Shown: positions 10,416 to 22,295 of the stretch, piece by piece
Layout of the letters: each line of letters opens with the position of its first letter
Position numbering within the stretch: the stretch's first letter is position 1
Origin: Valencia hispanica
Taxonomy: Eukaryota > Chordata > Actinopteri > Cyprinodontiformes > Valenciidae
Assembly: GCA_963556495.2 (NCBI GenBank)
Contig: OY747700.1
Coordinates: 5,335,020 to 5,399,019, forward strand
Direction of reading: 5' to 3'
DNA: 64,000 nucleotides
Program-made: the position numbers and the translations under genes
Notes under the pieces: generated by a model
What the model was told of the DNA's origin: nothing
What the model saw: the letters and a program-made list of their open reading frames with translations, nothing else
Databases searched by the model: none

Positions 10416-13411
10416 ATGTGTGTGTCAAGGTGTCTACGATGTGTGGGCGTGTCTCTGGTTCCCATGGCGATCATCTGTATGCTGTGCAACATCCTGCTGC
10501 TGTTTCCTGAACTGAAGCCCCACTTCTTGTTGGAGGGTCATGTGACCAGAGAAGCCACCTGGGCCACGGGTCTGTGGGGCTCAGGCTTCCTGGTGAGCTC
10601 ACCTGTCTGAGGGGTCATGCGTGTATTTTCCGTGTTTTCTCAGCAGCCATGTCGGTTCTCACCGCTGTTTGGTTTCAGGTTTTACTGGGAGCACGAGCCT
10701 TCGTCCAGAGCAGCAGGACCAGAGGTTGCTGTGCCTTCAGGAGTCAGGTGGGTTCCACATCCTACAACTATCTGACTCACAAAGATCTAAGCCACTTTAT
10801 CACAGAACCTGTTAAACCCAGGTGGAACAGATGCAGTCAGGTCTCACTGATCCTATCCTAGCCCCAAAAACTGCATACAAAAGACCAGATGTGTCTATTA
10901 CTGGTTCTCCAGGTCTAAGAAAAAGTTCCTTTTTTTCCAGATGTTTTTCCATGTGTAACAGATGTCCTTGTGTTTCCAGATGTTTCCCAGGTGTAATAAA
11001 TGTGTCCTCGTGTTACCAGATAATTCTTCAAGTTTAACAGATGTGTCCTTGTGTTTCCAGATGTTTCCCAGGTGTAATAAATGTGTCCTCGTGTTACCAG
11101 ATAATTCTTCAAGTTTAACAGATGTGTCCTTGTGTTTCCAGATGTTTCCCCAAGTTCACCAGACGTGTTGTTGTGTTTCCAGAGGTTTCTCCAGATTTAA
11201 GATGTGTCCTTTTGTTTCTATATGTTTTTTATTTATTTAAGAGACGTGCCCTTGTGTTTCCAGATGTTTATCCTGATTTAAGAGGTGTCCTTGTGTTTCC
11301 AGATGTTTTTTTATTTATTTAAGAGAAGTGTCCTTGTGTTTCTATATGTTTTTTATTTATTTAAGAGATGTCCTTGTGTTTACAGATGATTCTTCAAGTT
11401 TAACAGATGTGTCTTTGTATTTCCAGATGTTTCCCCAAGTTCACCAGATGTGTCTTTTTGTTTCAAGATGTTTCTCCTGGTTTAACAGATGTGTCCTTGT
11501 GTTTCCAGATGTTTCTACTGGTTTAACAGATGTGCCTTTGTGTTTCTAAATGTTTCTCCTGTTTAAATAAATGTGTCCTTGTGTTTCCAGATGTTTATCC
11601 TGATTTAAGAGGTGTCCTTGTGTTTCCAGATGTTTTTTTATTTATTTAAGAGAAGTGTCCTTGTGTTTCTATATGTTTTTTATTTATTTAAGAGATGTCC
11701 TTGTGTTTACAGATGATTCTTCAAGTTTAACAGATGTGTCTTTGTATTTCCAGATGTTTCCCCAAGTTCACCAGATGTGTCTTTTTGTTTCAAGATGTTT
11801 CTCCTGGTTTAACAGATGTGTCCTTGTGTTTCCAGATGTTTCTACTGGTTTAACAGATGTGCCTTTGTGTTTCTAAATGTTTCTCCTGTTTAAATAAATG
11901 TGTCCTTGTGTTTCCAGATGTTTATCCTGATTTAAGAGGTGTCCTTGTGTTTCCAGATGTTTTTTTATTTATTTAAGAGAAGTGTCCTTGTGTTTCTATA
12001 TGTTTTTTATTTATTTAAGAGATGTCCTTGTGTTTACAGATGATTCTTCAAGTTTAACAGATGTGTCTTTGTATTTCCAGATGTTTCCCCAAGTTCACCA
12101 GATGTGTCTTTTTGTTTCAAGATGTTTCTCCTGGTTTAACAGATGTGTCCTTGTGTTTCCAGATGTTTCTCCTTGTATAACAGATGTGTCTTTGTGTTTC
12201 AAGATGTTTATCCTGGTTTAACAGATGTGTCTTTGTGTTTCTAGATGTTTCTCCTTGTATAACAGATGTGTCCTTGTGTTTCTAGAAGCTTTTCCGGGTT
12301 TAACAGATGTGCCTTTGTGTTTCTAAATGTTTCTCCTGTTTAAATAAATGTGTCCTTGTGTTTCCAGATGTTTCTCCTGGTTTAAGAGGTGTCCTTGTGT
12401 TTCCAGATGTTTTTTTATTTATTTAAGAGAAGTGTCCTTGTGTTTCTATATGTTTTTTATTTATTTAAGAGATGTCCTTGTGTTTACAGATGATTCTTCA
12501 AGTTTAACAGATGTGTCTTTGTATTTCCAGATGTTTCCCCAAGTTCACCAGATGTGTCTTTTTGTTTCAAGATGTTTCTCCTGGTTTAACAGATGTGTCT
12601 TTGTGTTTCTAAATGTTTCTCCTTGTATAACAGATGTGTCCTTGTGTTTCTAGAAGCTTTTCCGGGTTTAACGGATGTGCCTTTGTGTTTCTAAATGTTT
12701 CTCCTGTTTAAACAAATGTGTTCCTGTGTTTCAAAATTTTGCCCCAGGTTTAACAAATGTGTCCTTGTGTTTCCAGATGTTTTTCCATGTGTAACAAATG
12801 TGTCCTTGTGTTTCCAGATGTTTTTCTATGTGTAACAGACGTGTCCTTGTGTTTCCAGATGTTGTGTCAGGCTCTGTACTCCGGCGTGGGGCTGCTGGCT
12901 GCCTCCAGCTGTTCTCTGGTCAGCGCCACAGGTCTGTCTCAGGGTCCTCTATGTCTCTACAATTCGTCCTCTGGTCTCACCTGGGGTGTCCCCCTGCAGC
13001 CCATCCCTGACAGGTGAGAACGACCCATTAAAGGAACCAAACCAGATGTTGCAGTCTGGTCTCCTGACCGGGTCTCTCTCTCTCCTTTTATGCAGACATT
13101 CAGGCTACCTGTACAACCAGACTCTGTGGTCCGGGGTCTGCATGGCCCCCCACTTAGTGGTTCAGTGGAACGTTATATTGTTCAGCATCATGGGAATCAC
13201 CAGCGCCTCGCAGGCAGTCCTCTGTGGATTTAACATCTTCAACTCCATGCTGGGGCTGATCCTCGGTCAGGGATTCAGCCATAATAAGGTGAGTGGGCGT
13301 GGTCAGAGCTGAAGTTGATAAAACGTTGGATATCTGAGCAGAGACTCCCGTGGTTCTTTAGGTGTAACTTCACCTTCCTTTGTGTTTCAGGTTGCTCCAG
13401 TTTCAGCATGA
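10416..13411 (+). CDS. tm4sf19: TM4SF19-like four-transmembrane L6-family protein
   Basis: The coding exons are 10416-10592, 10679-10747, 12859-13013, 13096-13288 and 13391-13411. All have GT-AG borders and compatible phases, giving 204 residues plus TGA. The L6/TM4SF family are small four-pass membrane proteins of the plasma membrane and endolysosomes. TM1 follows MCVSRCLRCVG, and the family ATGLWGSGFL motif starts TM2 near residue 50. An RGCC motif forms the inner loop. TM3 (LYSGVGLLAASSCSLVSATG) leads to QGPLC. The large outer loop has NSSS and NQT glycosylation sites and the family LWSGVC cysteine. TM4 (VILFSIMGITSASQAVLC) follows. The length matches human TM4SF19 (about 209). Proximity to rnf168 supports TM4SF19 over the TM4SF1/4/18 cluster. 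Intron 2 is almost wholly a tandem repeat. The ATG directly follows an AG, so an upstream UTR exon is likely. Confidence 0.87.
10922..12858 (+). repeat. Minisatellite of about 41-bp units built from the intron 2 acceptor
   Basis: By length this is about 47 units with the consensus GTTTAACAGATGTGTCC then TTGTGTTTCCAGATGTTTC. Each typical unit has a branch-point-like TTAAC about 23 nt before a pyrimidine-rich stretch and CAG. The final unit supplies the acceptor used for the exon at 12859. Variant units contain TTATTTATTTAAGAG. Open frames across the array (for example 11328-11549 and 11655-11876) are repeat artefacts. Confidence 0.95.
11250..12230 (+). repeat. 327-bp higher-order repeats inside the minisatellite
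   Basis: An eight-unit block recurs at exactly 327 bp spacing, for example at 11328, 11655 and 11982. The first two copies look identical over at least 219 bp, and the third diverges near 12160. A related block starts near 12432, offset by 450 bp (11 units). Confidence 0.9.
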
Positions 13412-13654
13412 GGCGCTTCAGATCTTCACAACAAACCTCCTTAGACCCTTCAAAATAAAAGCACTGATGCACTTTATCAAACCAATAGCTCTGCAATCAT
13501 CGAAGGTAGCGGTTTCTGACAGTAAAACTTATTTATGTGATAGATGTGATAGATAAATGTGATAGAAATCCGATTTACAGAATTCACCTCCAGGCTGAAG
13601 ATCAGAACCACTGAGATTTGTGAGCATTTTATTTATTCTTGTATTTATTAAAAC

Positions 13655-13660
13655 AATAAA
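13655..13660 (+). terminator. Polyadenylation signal of the tm4sf19-like gene
   Basis: AATAAA lies 244 bases after the stop codon. An alternative AATAAA at 13454-13459 is only 43 bases after the stop. Either would give a short 3' UTR. Confidence 0.5.
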
Positions 13661-15892
13661 GTGAAAGCCTCAGTTTTATTATTGACTCGAACAGCTGAAA
13701 CATTCAGAGAAAGGCTGTAAAACTTTAACACCAGTAAATCAGCACAAAGTGCAAAGCAAATGAGAAAGAAGCTAATTCAAAGACGAGAACCTAGAAGCAT
13801 TCTTTGAAGGTAAAGACCCATTTTAATGAATCTGAACTCTAAAGATCTGAACTCTGTTATACTGTGATTGAATTGCACTGGATTTGTAAGAAATTACATG
13901 AACATGATGCACTGTGTTGGGATTAACAAGGCGTCTTCAAACCTCTGAAGTGAAGCTAAAAATAGCTTTTGAACCTCCGGTGCGTGCCTCCAGGAGTGAT
14001 CTTTTAATGGCCGAACTGTGATTAATGAAGTCATTGAAGAGGTAGGCAGAAGCCGATCACTAAAGTCGACTTGTGGTTTTTCCGTGTGTCCAGCAAACGG
14101 AAAGCCAGGTTCGTCAGAAACAACTGAGCTTCCCAGCTTGTCTGTTTGGATACAATTTTATTTGTATCTTTTTCCTCGGACCAGACTTTGATTGCTGCGG
14201 TTTTGGGACCGATCGTGCAGCGAACACACACACACACACACACACTTAAGTCTGTACTTTTACCCATATAAGGACTTTATATTGACTTCCATTCATTTTA
14301 ATAGCTGCATTTATGGCTTACACAAATTCTTACCCTAACCCTACTATTTACCAGTTTATTCCTAATCTTAACCAAAACATAATTCACATCATACCTCTAA
14401 ACCCAAACCCTAACCTTAAGAAAGGGTATCCACCATGTTAGGACCCGGCTTTGGTCCCTATAAGGTCCATCGGTCTTAGCAGCGAATATGCCAGAGAAGG
14501 TCCTAAATAGGGTAGCTAAACAAGTACACACACACACACACACACACGCAGACATTATTTCCCTCATCATCATATTCTGATGTCTGTCCTTGTTTTATTA
14601 ATTTTCTTCAATCGGCTTGTTTGCATGTTGGTAGTGTAGGCATGGAATTTATTGACTGAATACTTTAGCTGTATGGTTGACTTATTTTCTCAATAAACTC
14701 CCACACTTTAGAAAGAAGCTGTTTGTGCTTATTCTGGTGTATGCCTGCAATTGTGTCGTGGCACGGCATCAAATTAATTTCCTTCATAAGAGACTGTTTG
14801 GTTCAATATAACCTGTCCCAGGGTGGTGCCCCAAATCGTTTAAAGGTCTCATTGACATGGGGTTTTTTTCCAATAAATTTGGTGTGGTTTCTAGTATGAA
14901 TGAAAGCCTTATGAGCCGTTTTAGGTGGAATAAATGCTCTCTTGCCCCTGTTTCAGGGGGTTGAAGTTTGTCAGAACAGTGGGTGTTGGGACACGTGAGG
15001 ATAACAACTCTAACTCATTATTATTCACAATATGCAAACGTATCACCTCTGATTGGCTAACAGCAATGCAACTGTTATGCTGCCTTCAAACAACTAATTA
15101 ACTTACTTTGCTGGCAGTCTAAATCCCCTTTTTCTTCTTCTTCTGTGATGCAAGTCAGCAGGTGGCAAGCAACAAAGTAGTGCATTATTGCCACCGCCCA
15201 GGATAGATCTGTAGCATTTTCTGGATGATTATTTACATGAGCACTACAGATTCAGTAGACATAGTATAATACATCTGTGCAAGTTACTGGAACCAAATAT
15301 TACTAGAACACACCTTGCCAGTGGGTCCTTCCTGTACAGTGTGGTAAATACAGAACATCTGAGCAAAGCTACAGTGTGCCAAGAAATCAGGAAGGTTTAT
15401 ATGACATTGAAGTCATTCTTAAATATCTTCATCACCTCTTCTGTCCACTGAGGTATTCTTTGCATTAAGGAAACCTTCTTTGGAATTGATAGTGCGAGAT
15501 CTTTGCACATCTACTCTTTACCATTTCCTGATCAGTAAATTGTAAAGTAACTGTTCACACTGCACGCTTTGTCGCCATCCAAAAACGCTCACAAAGCGAC
15601 TAGTTTGAAGCGTACACATTTTTTAACCCTGAAGCTTGCAAAGCCTGCCACTTGCTGAGCAAAAAAGGAGTGAGTGGGCGGGGCTTCCTCTGTTGCCAGA
15701 TGTTTTAAACAGTGGAGGATCATATCCAGAGAGTGGCTTGGCTTTATTTGGTAAATAAAGTTAGGCAACGTCGACGTTGGGCGCATCAGCGCAATGTGTG
15801 GATATACCCCAATCTAGAGGGCTTTCTGAGTTTGGAGAGTTTAACCGTTTGCTCCAGGAGCTGCGTATGGATGAGTTTTTTTTTTCATTTTT
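13661..15892. other. Intergenic, repeat-like, no gene recognised
   Basis: Contains (CA)n tracts at 14223-14246 and 14523-14548. They flank an unclassified repeat with scattered CTAACCCT words (14330-14420). The segment 14850-15140 resembles 32470-32660 (shared GAATGAAAGCC-like and GGTGGAATAAATG-like words), so it is probably a dispersed repeat. Confidence 0.45.
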
Positions 15893-16064
15893 AAAGTTTT
15901 TGTGGCCACAGTGGCTTTTATTGACAGTGGATAGGCTACAGAAAGGGGAGAGACACTCGGCAAATGTCCGCGGGCCGAAGTTTAACCCGGGATGACCGCA
16001 TCGAGGGCTAAGGCCTCTGAACATGGGGCGCCCGTCTCAAACCACTGCGCCTCTCGACGCCCTA
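15893..16064 (-). mobile_element. tRNA-derived SINE, family 2, diverged copy
   Basis: Same layout and orientation as 10199-10382. It has the GCCACAGTGGC region at its left and a tRNA-like head at its right containing CCATGTTCAGAGGCC. The B box is degraded. Confidence 0.6.
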
Positions 16065-16347
16065 CTTTAAATGTGTAGTGAGATCACTACAGTGAGACGC
16101 TCTGCTTGGTTGACGCTCAGGGGGCGCTGCCGAAAGTTCTGCTAGCTCAACTTCTGCGTTGCTGGCTTTTGCCGCTTTGAAGCTTGGAAAGCAGCAAAAG
16201 TTTCAAAAATTGCCGTGCCCAAAGCACAGAAAGCACCATGGAGACTCTGACGGTCCTCTGATGGCCTCAACCATAGACTTAACATGTCATCTTGCCGTTC
16301 TGGGCCATGACGTTTTGAGCAGTGTGAACGCGGCTTAATATGTCAGG

Positions 16348-16870
16348 TTTTCCTAACTTCATTGGAGCCATTGATTGTACTCACGTGAAGATAAAGACTC
16401 CAGCCGGTCTGACAGAGCCTGATTACATGAACCGCAAATCCTTTCACAGTATTGATGTACAGGAAGTTCCTCACATTCATACATAGATGCTGAAAATGTG
16501 CCTACAGCGATGTGTGTCAATATTACCAATTCCTAAAATGTTTCAGATTGTATGCACTGCGGAGCAGCTGATTTTTAACATTGTGGCAAAATGGCCAGGG
16601 TCGGTGCATGATACTAGGATCTTTGGTGAGTCTTCACAGGCTCAGAGCCTCAGAGATGGCAAGTCAACTGAAATTCATAAATATACTAAAGTTTATCATT
16701 CTAAAGTCTGTCTATGTTCTATTACGGGAATGTTTCCTAGTGTACTGTTGGGTGACAGAGGGTACCCATGTCTACCCTATCTCCTGACACCTTATGAACA
16801 TCCTACAACACAAGCAGAGAGACATTTCAAATGTGCTCACTGCAAGAAAAAGGCACATGAGATGACATGA
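16348..16870 (+). pseudogene. PIF/Harbinger (HARBI1-like) transposase relic
   Basis: The frame starting at 16348 reads FPNFIGAIDCTHVKIKTPAG, with the first catalytic D in IDCTH. After a 90-bp interruption ending TTTCAG, the frame at 16487-16870 gives AKWPGSVHDTRIFGES (second D) and then LLGDRGYPCLPYLLTPY. The end of the catalytic core and the E are lost. Interruptions before IVCTAEQ and before VLLGDRGYPC each end in AG and look like introns, as in HARBI1-type genes. Stops and missing ends argue against function. Confidence 0.8.
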
Positions 16871-17035
16871 GGACTTCATGAATCAAGGTTCAACTGCCTA
16901 CAGCATCTCAGAGTTAAGCCTAGTTTATACTTCTCCGTCTGAAGAGGTGCAGAGACATGCAGCGCCATTATCCATCGATGCAAGGGCTCTCCGACAGGCA
17001 CGCAAGGACGGACGGAGAAGAGTACAATGTTTTAA

Positions 17036-17300
17036 CTACACTGAACAAAAATATAAACGCAACACTTGCTCCCATTTTTCATGAGCTGAACTCAAAGATC
17101 GGAAACATTTTCTATTTACACAAAAGACCCACTACTCTCAAATATTGTTCTCAAATCTGTCTAAATCTGTGTTAGTGAGGACTTCTTATTTGCAAAGATA
17201 ATCCACTCCACCTTACAGGTGTGGCATACAAGGTGCTGATTAGACAGCATGAATAGTACACAGGTGTGCCTTAGACTGGCCACAATAAAAACTTTGATCC
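17036..17300 (+). mobile_element. Terminal fragment of a second Tc1-like family
   Basis: Begins CACTGAACAAAAATATAAACG and runs through CAGGTGTGGCATACAAG to GGCCACAATAAAA. This is the 5' end layout of a common fish Tc1-like family. No transposase remains downstream. Confidence 0.6.
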
Positions 17301-18992
17301 AAAAAAATATTCTTTAAAATACTTTTGTATTTAATCTTCACTTGGTGCCAGGACCGTTTCGTTTCACTGATGTTACTCCTGAAATCAAGGATTATTAATA
17401 AGTATAATTATATATCAGCTTTTGTCTGGGATGGACCCATATGATCAACCTGTTGCCCTCTTTATGAATATGTTAAAATAGCCTTAAAGTACCTTATAAC
17501 TGGTAACATAATACATATGTAAAAGGAAATACTGTATTAATGTGACTATACACTTTAATGGCTTGACACTGTTCTCATTTGGTTGTTAAATATTTTTGCA
17601 TCTCAATACAAAGGTTGCTCAAATCATGTTCTTACACATTTAACCTGTCAGCTATTTTCTGCGTTTCAGCCTCACGAGCTTTGATCATCCAGCTGGTGTT
17701 CCCTTTTTTAGTTATGATCTCTTATTGTCCTCGTAGGCATGAATTGGACATTCTTGCTCTGCCTGGGAGAAGAACGCTGCTCTTTCTTTTCCTCCATTCT
17801 CACTTATCTAGTACCAATTGAAGTTGACATGGCAAATCTGCAAAACAAGCTAGCTTAATACAGTTTTTTCATGCCTCTTAACAACGTTCTAACATAGTAC
17901 AGCTACTCCTACTACACTGGTGTGAGAGGTTCTCTGCTCAATAATGTCAGAGAAGGAGAAACAGCCCGCTGCTACCACTTCAACTTTTGGACAACCTACT
18001 GGAGTCCCAAAAAGTAAGGTTTGCGCTCTCTTGTTTACTGTGACAATGCGCGTTCCCATGTCAGGGGGGCGTGGCCTAGGCATGTTACCCAACGGGAGGG
18101 GTGAGAAATCTCTGGGTGTTTCTCAATGTCAAGGCGCCTCACCTACCGAGGCGCCTTGCTTACAAGGACACTGTCCTTCCTTAGTCAAAAAAACCCACGG
18201 TTGAATGGAATAGACTTACCTCACGTGACTGCGGCTGCCCAGACCCCGCCTTTTGCTTACGCGCTTTATTTACGTCCCGCCCATCGCTTTCAGAAGCACT
18301 ACTACTCAAAGCTTTCTAACACAGTATTCTTGGATGACATCTATTGGCCTTTAGTATGAACACCAACTTGAATCAACCTGCTTGCTAACTGATAAATAAA
18401 CTGTCCTTAAACTACTCATGCCTTGTTTGGTGTCACTTTTCTGTCAATTTCTTGAGCATACTGAAGGAAAAGCAATGTAGATGATAGTGTAAAAGAAGGC
18501 TGCAGAAAGTACCTTGTTGACTGATAAAAGTTCGTAGTGTTCCCACACGGTAGACCGTCTCTGTGTTGCTATATCACTCACTTATTGACTAGTGGTTGCT
18601 ACTCTCCTACAAAACACACCACAGAATCAGCCAGTGATTCAGGTCTTTTTGAACCTTTGAACCGGGTACCAAAGCAGTGACGTACCAAAAAAAGCTTTGC
18701 ACGTCATTAATCATGTGACTCTGCTCAGAAGAATCAAGCATCTACACAGTGCTTCTGCAGCCCTTTAAGCGGACCATCACTTACGAAAAGGCGGAACTCT
18801 TCACTAATATAAATGATAACATAAATGTTACTTGAGTTGACAAAAGGGAAGTTTCTCCAACAGAAGCAGCTGTAGATCCCATTACAGCCGTTTCTGGTAC
18901 AGAGCCAGCAGCTGCTGCCAAAGCAGATGAAATGGAATGTGTTGTATCTTTGGAAGAATAGTCCACAGGATCTATACTGAGTGGAACTTAAA
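17301..18992. other. No supported gene, possible DNA-transposon pieces
   Basis: At 17944-18012 a short ATG frame (MSEKEKQPAATTSTF...) ends at a GTAAGG donor, but I recognise no family. At 18120-18190 a palindromic AAGGCGCCTC...GAGGCGCCTTG hairpin occurs. The remainder is unclassified. Confidence 0.35.
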
Positions 18993-21900
18993 TGGTATCC
19001 TGTACAACAGAACATGCATGGTTCCACACGGTTTCAGAGTGTTTTCTCTGGCTTGCTAACATGCTCTATATCACATCTGCTTTAGTCAGGGAAAAACTGT
19101 GCAAACTCATTTTCCTTTGTGGTCTATAGACGCCCCCTAGTTTCACACACAAAGTATAAGATAATTCCTACATGGAACATTAAATATCAAAATCACTATT
19201 TTAAGCTTCTAACAAAAGATACTACATCTTCCCCACCTTTGGTTGTTCCTTTACATTAAAAAAATTCTATTTACAAAAGAAAATTAACATCTCAATGTAT
19301 TTTTTTGCAACAATAATATTAAACAGGTTGAAGTCACACTTCTAGTGAGAACAGAGCACCTCACGACTCTCTACCAACAAGGGTCTCACGCTATCCAACA
19401 TAGTCTCTGAGAAGCTTTGGCCCTCAACTCTCTTTCAAAGTGGCCCAACATAGGTTTTAATGGAGCATCTAGTGGACTCAAGACTTTCTGAAGTTGGGTT
19501 CGTTTTGGCGGTGTATCCACAGGCAAACTGCTTGTCTCCTACGGCCCTGCAGACTCAGAAGGACTTGCAGAACTGTTGAGTGACTCTAGCAGAGGGGTCA
19601 CTGATCTGTGTTCTAGCTCAAAGTCCCCTATCTGTTGGTCTTGGTCTCACCTGACACACATCCCTCATCAATAACTTGCCATTTCCCACGATTACTGTAA
19701 ATGACTGTTAAATCCTGGACAACTACTGGTATCCATTTAGGTCCATAAGTGTAGTTCCTGACATAAACGTTGTCTCCTGGGAAGAAGCTTGTAGTGTATT
19801 GGATGTGTCATGAGCCTCTTTCTGTTTCATTTGTTTTTCTTGCACCTTTGCCCTCAGATTAGGCATGAGCAGATCAAAACCCGATCTTAGCCTCTATGAC
19901 ATCATGAGCTCTGCAGGTGACAACCCTGTTGTTGCGTGGGCTGTGATGTGATGCGATAACTGAACAGGAACCTGGAGAGTCTGGCTTGAATGGTGTCTCC
20001 CTTTACTTTTTTCATACCCTCCTTGAAGGTTTGAACTGCTCTCTCTGCCAAGCCATTTGAAGAAGGGTGAAATGGTGCGGACCAGACATGACAGATACCA
20101 TTCTGTTTCATGAATGATTCAAATTTGCCACTGGCAAAACAAGTTCCATTGTCAGACACAAACATTTTGGGTATGCCAAAAAACGCTAAAGCTCTGCCTC
20201 GGCGTTCTATGGTTGCCTGAGATGTGCTGGTTTTCATTGGATATACAGCTATCCACTTAGAGAGTGCATCCACAATAAGAAGAAACATCTCCTAAAAAAT
20301 GTCCTGCATAATCCACATGAATACATGACCAAGGCTCCTCTGGCCATTCTCAGGGATGAAGAGGTGCAGAAGGTGGTGATTTTTATTAATTCTGACACTC
20401 CTCACAAGATTGTGCCTCCCCTTCAATGTCTTGATCCATACCTGGCCACCATATGTATGACCGGGCAAGCCCCTTCATCCTTGACATGCCTGAGTAAGAC
20501 TAGTGCAGCAACTGCGACATGTGTTTTCAACCCCTCGGTGGTATTATTACCCTGGATCCCCAGAGCAAGCATCCATCGTTGACATTAAGTTCCATTCTTC
20601 TCTGATAACGTTTGAAACTAGGATCCGTCTTGTGTGGCCAGCCTTCCAAGACAAATTTGTAGACTTGAGGAAGAACCACATCCTTAGTAGTCCAATGTTT
20701 TATCTAATTGGCATCCAGCAGTTTGTCATCCAACAGATCCATCATCAAGACTTGCTCATTGCTCTCCTTACTTTCCTCCGCATGGGCCTGATGTTTTCCT
20801 GCTTTGTACACATTGTCATACTCATGTGCAGTGAGATGTACAGCCCATCTTTGTACCGGTGGGGGTTGGAATCGGTTTCTTTTCTATTTTGTGTGATAAA
20901 ACAGCCCCAATCCATATGCGGAGGCGTCACATGCCAGCATCAGGTCCTTGTCTGCCGAATAATGCACCAACACCTGGGCTGAAATCAATAACTCTTTAAT
21001 GTTTTTAAAATGTTCTTCCCGTTCCCTTTCCCAGCACCATTTTTTATTGTTTTTTTAGAAGCTCAGTTAGTGGTGCGAACAGAGTCACTAGGTGTGGAAG
21101 GAATATGTTGCAATGATTCAGCAAACCTAGGTATAACCTTTCTTTTCCACAGGATGAAGTCCTTGAGCATCCCCTTTCTGTTCCAAATATTCAACTACAT
21201 CTTGTAAAAAGGTGTACTTATTTCTTTTTAGGTGCAGCTCAGCTTCTTCCAGCCTTGATAAAACTGCCTCTGAGTTCTGAAGATGATCTCTTTCATCCAC
21301 TCCACTTACAAGAATGTCATCCAAGTAAATACCACTCGTGGGATACCTTTCAGCAGGCCCTCCATGGCCCTCTGGAATATGGCAGGGGCTGATGCCGCTC
21401 CAAACGGCAGTCTATTGTAAATGAATAGTCCCTTGTGAGTGTTCACAGTCAAGTATATCCATCATGATTTGCAAATATGCATGAGTCATATCCAGTTTAG
21501 AAAACTTTTTCCGGCCTGACAGAGCAAGGTATGGGATATTGCTCAAGTGTAGCTGCTGTATTCACTGTGAGCATGTAGTCCCCACACAACCTCACAGTCC
21601 CTTCTGGTTTCAGAATTGGCAGAATGGGTGCTGCCCATTCAGAGTATTTCACTGGAGTAATAACACCTTCTTTTAACAATCTGTCAATTTTTCTCATCCA
21701 CTTTAGCTCTCATGGCATAAGGAACGGATCTAGGACGGAAGAACCGCGGCACAGCATTGAATCTCACATGAACTGTGGCTGTGGTTCCTTTTAAAGTAGC
21801 TCATGATTGCTTAAAACATCTTGCAGCTGATCGGAGACTGAGTGAACCGGCAGCTGTACATCGGATCTGCATTCTTGCTCTTGTGCTGCATGCAGGAGCT

Positions 21901-22295
21901 GTGTCCAGCACAGCTGTATTTCTTCAAGCCAACTTCGTTCCAACAAACTGGGACCTGAGCCTTTGACAATTACCAATTCGCTTTTTTTAAAGTCTTTTGT
22001 ACCTTACCCGAACGTGGGTGGCTCCCAGCACCTCGACTTGATCCCCAGTATAAGTTTTAAATGGTATCCTGTACAACAGAACGTGCATGGTTCCACACAG
22101 CTTCAGAGTGCCATATCTGGCTTCCTAACTTGGTCTACAGCACATCTGCTTCACTCGGAGGAAAAACTGTGCTGACTTATGCTCCTTTGTGGTCTATAGG
22201 CGCCCCCTTGTGGTCACACAAACTATAAGATCATTTCTACATCGAACATAAAACATCACAATCACTATTTTAAGCTTCTAATAAAAGATACTACA
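18993..22295 (-). mobile_element. Deleted Ty3/gypsy-type LTR retrotransposon
   Basis: Two direct repeats of exactly 234 bp (18993-19226 and 22062-22295) read TGTAGTATC...GGATACCA on the minus strand. A purine tract AAAGGTGGGGAAGA (19227-19240) precedes the 3' LTR, as expected. Relics run in minus-strand order. They are the RT start (21497-21697, WAAPILPILKPEGTVRLCGD), an RT piece with MDDILVSG (21127-21324) and the integrase core (19902-20288, containing DALSKW and SDNGTCFASGKFE). Gag and most of pol are gone, and the frames are broken. Confidence 0.85.

Noticed and set aside
10962..12653. Series of 66-101-codon frames with repeated SLCFQMF-type peptides
   Set aside because: They come from the 41-bp intronic minisatellite. 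The host gene's exons lie on either side and no start context or family is present.
10922..12858. CRISPR-like regular repeat
   Set aside because: Repeats are contiguous and degenerate with no unique spacers, in a eukaryotic intron.
14330..14420. Telomere-like CTAACCCT words
   Set aside because: Only scattered imperfect copies, not a (CCCTAA)n tract. They belong to a dispersed repeat.
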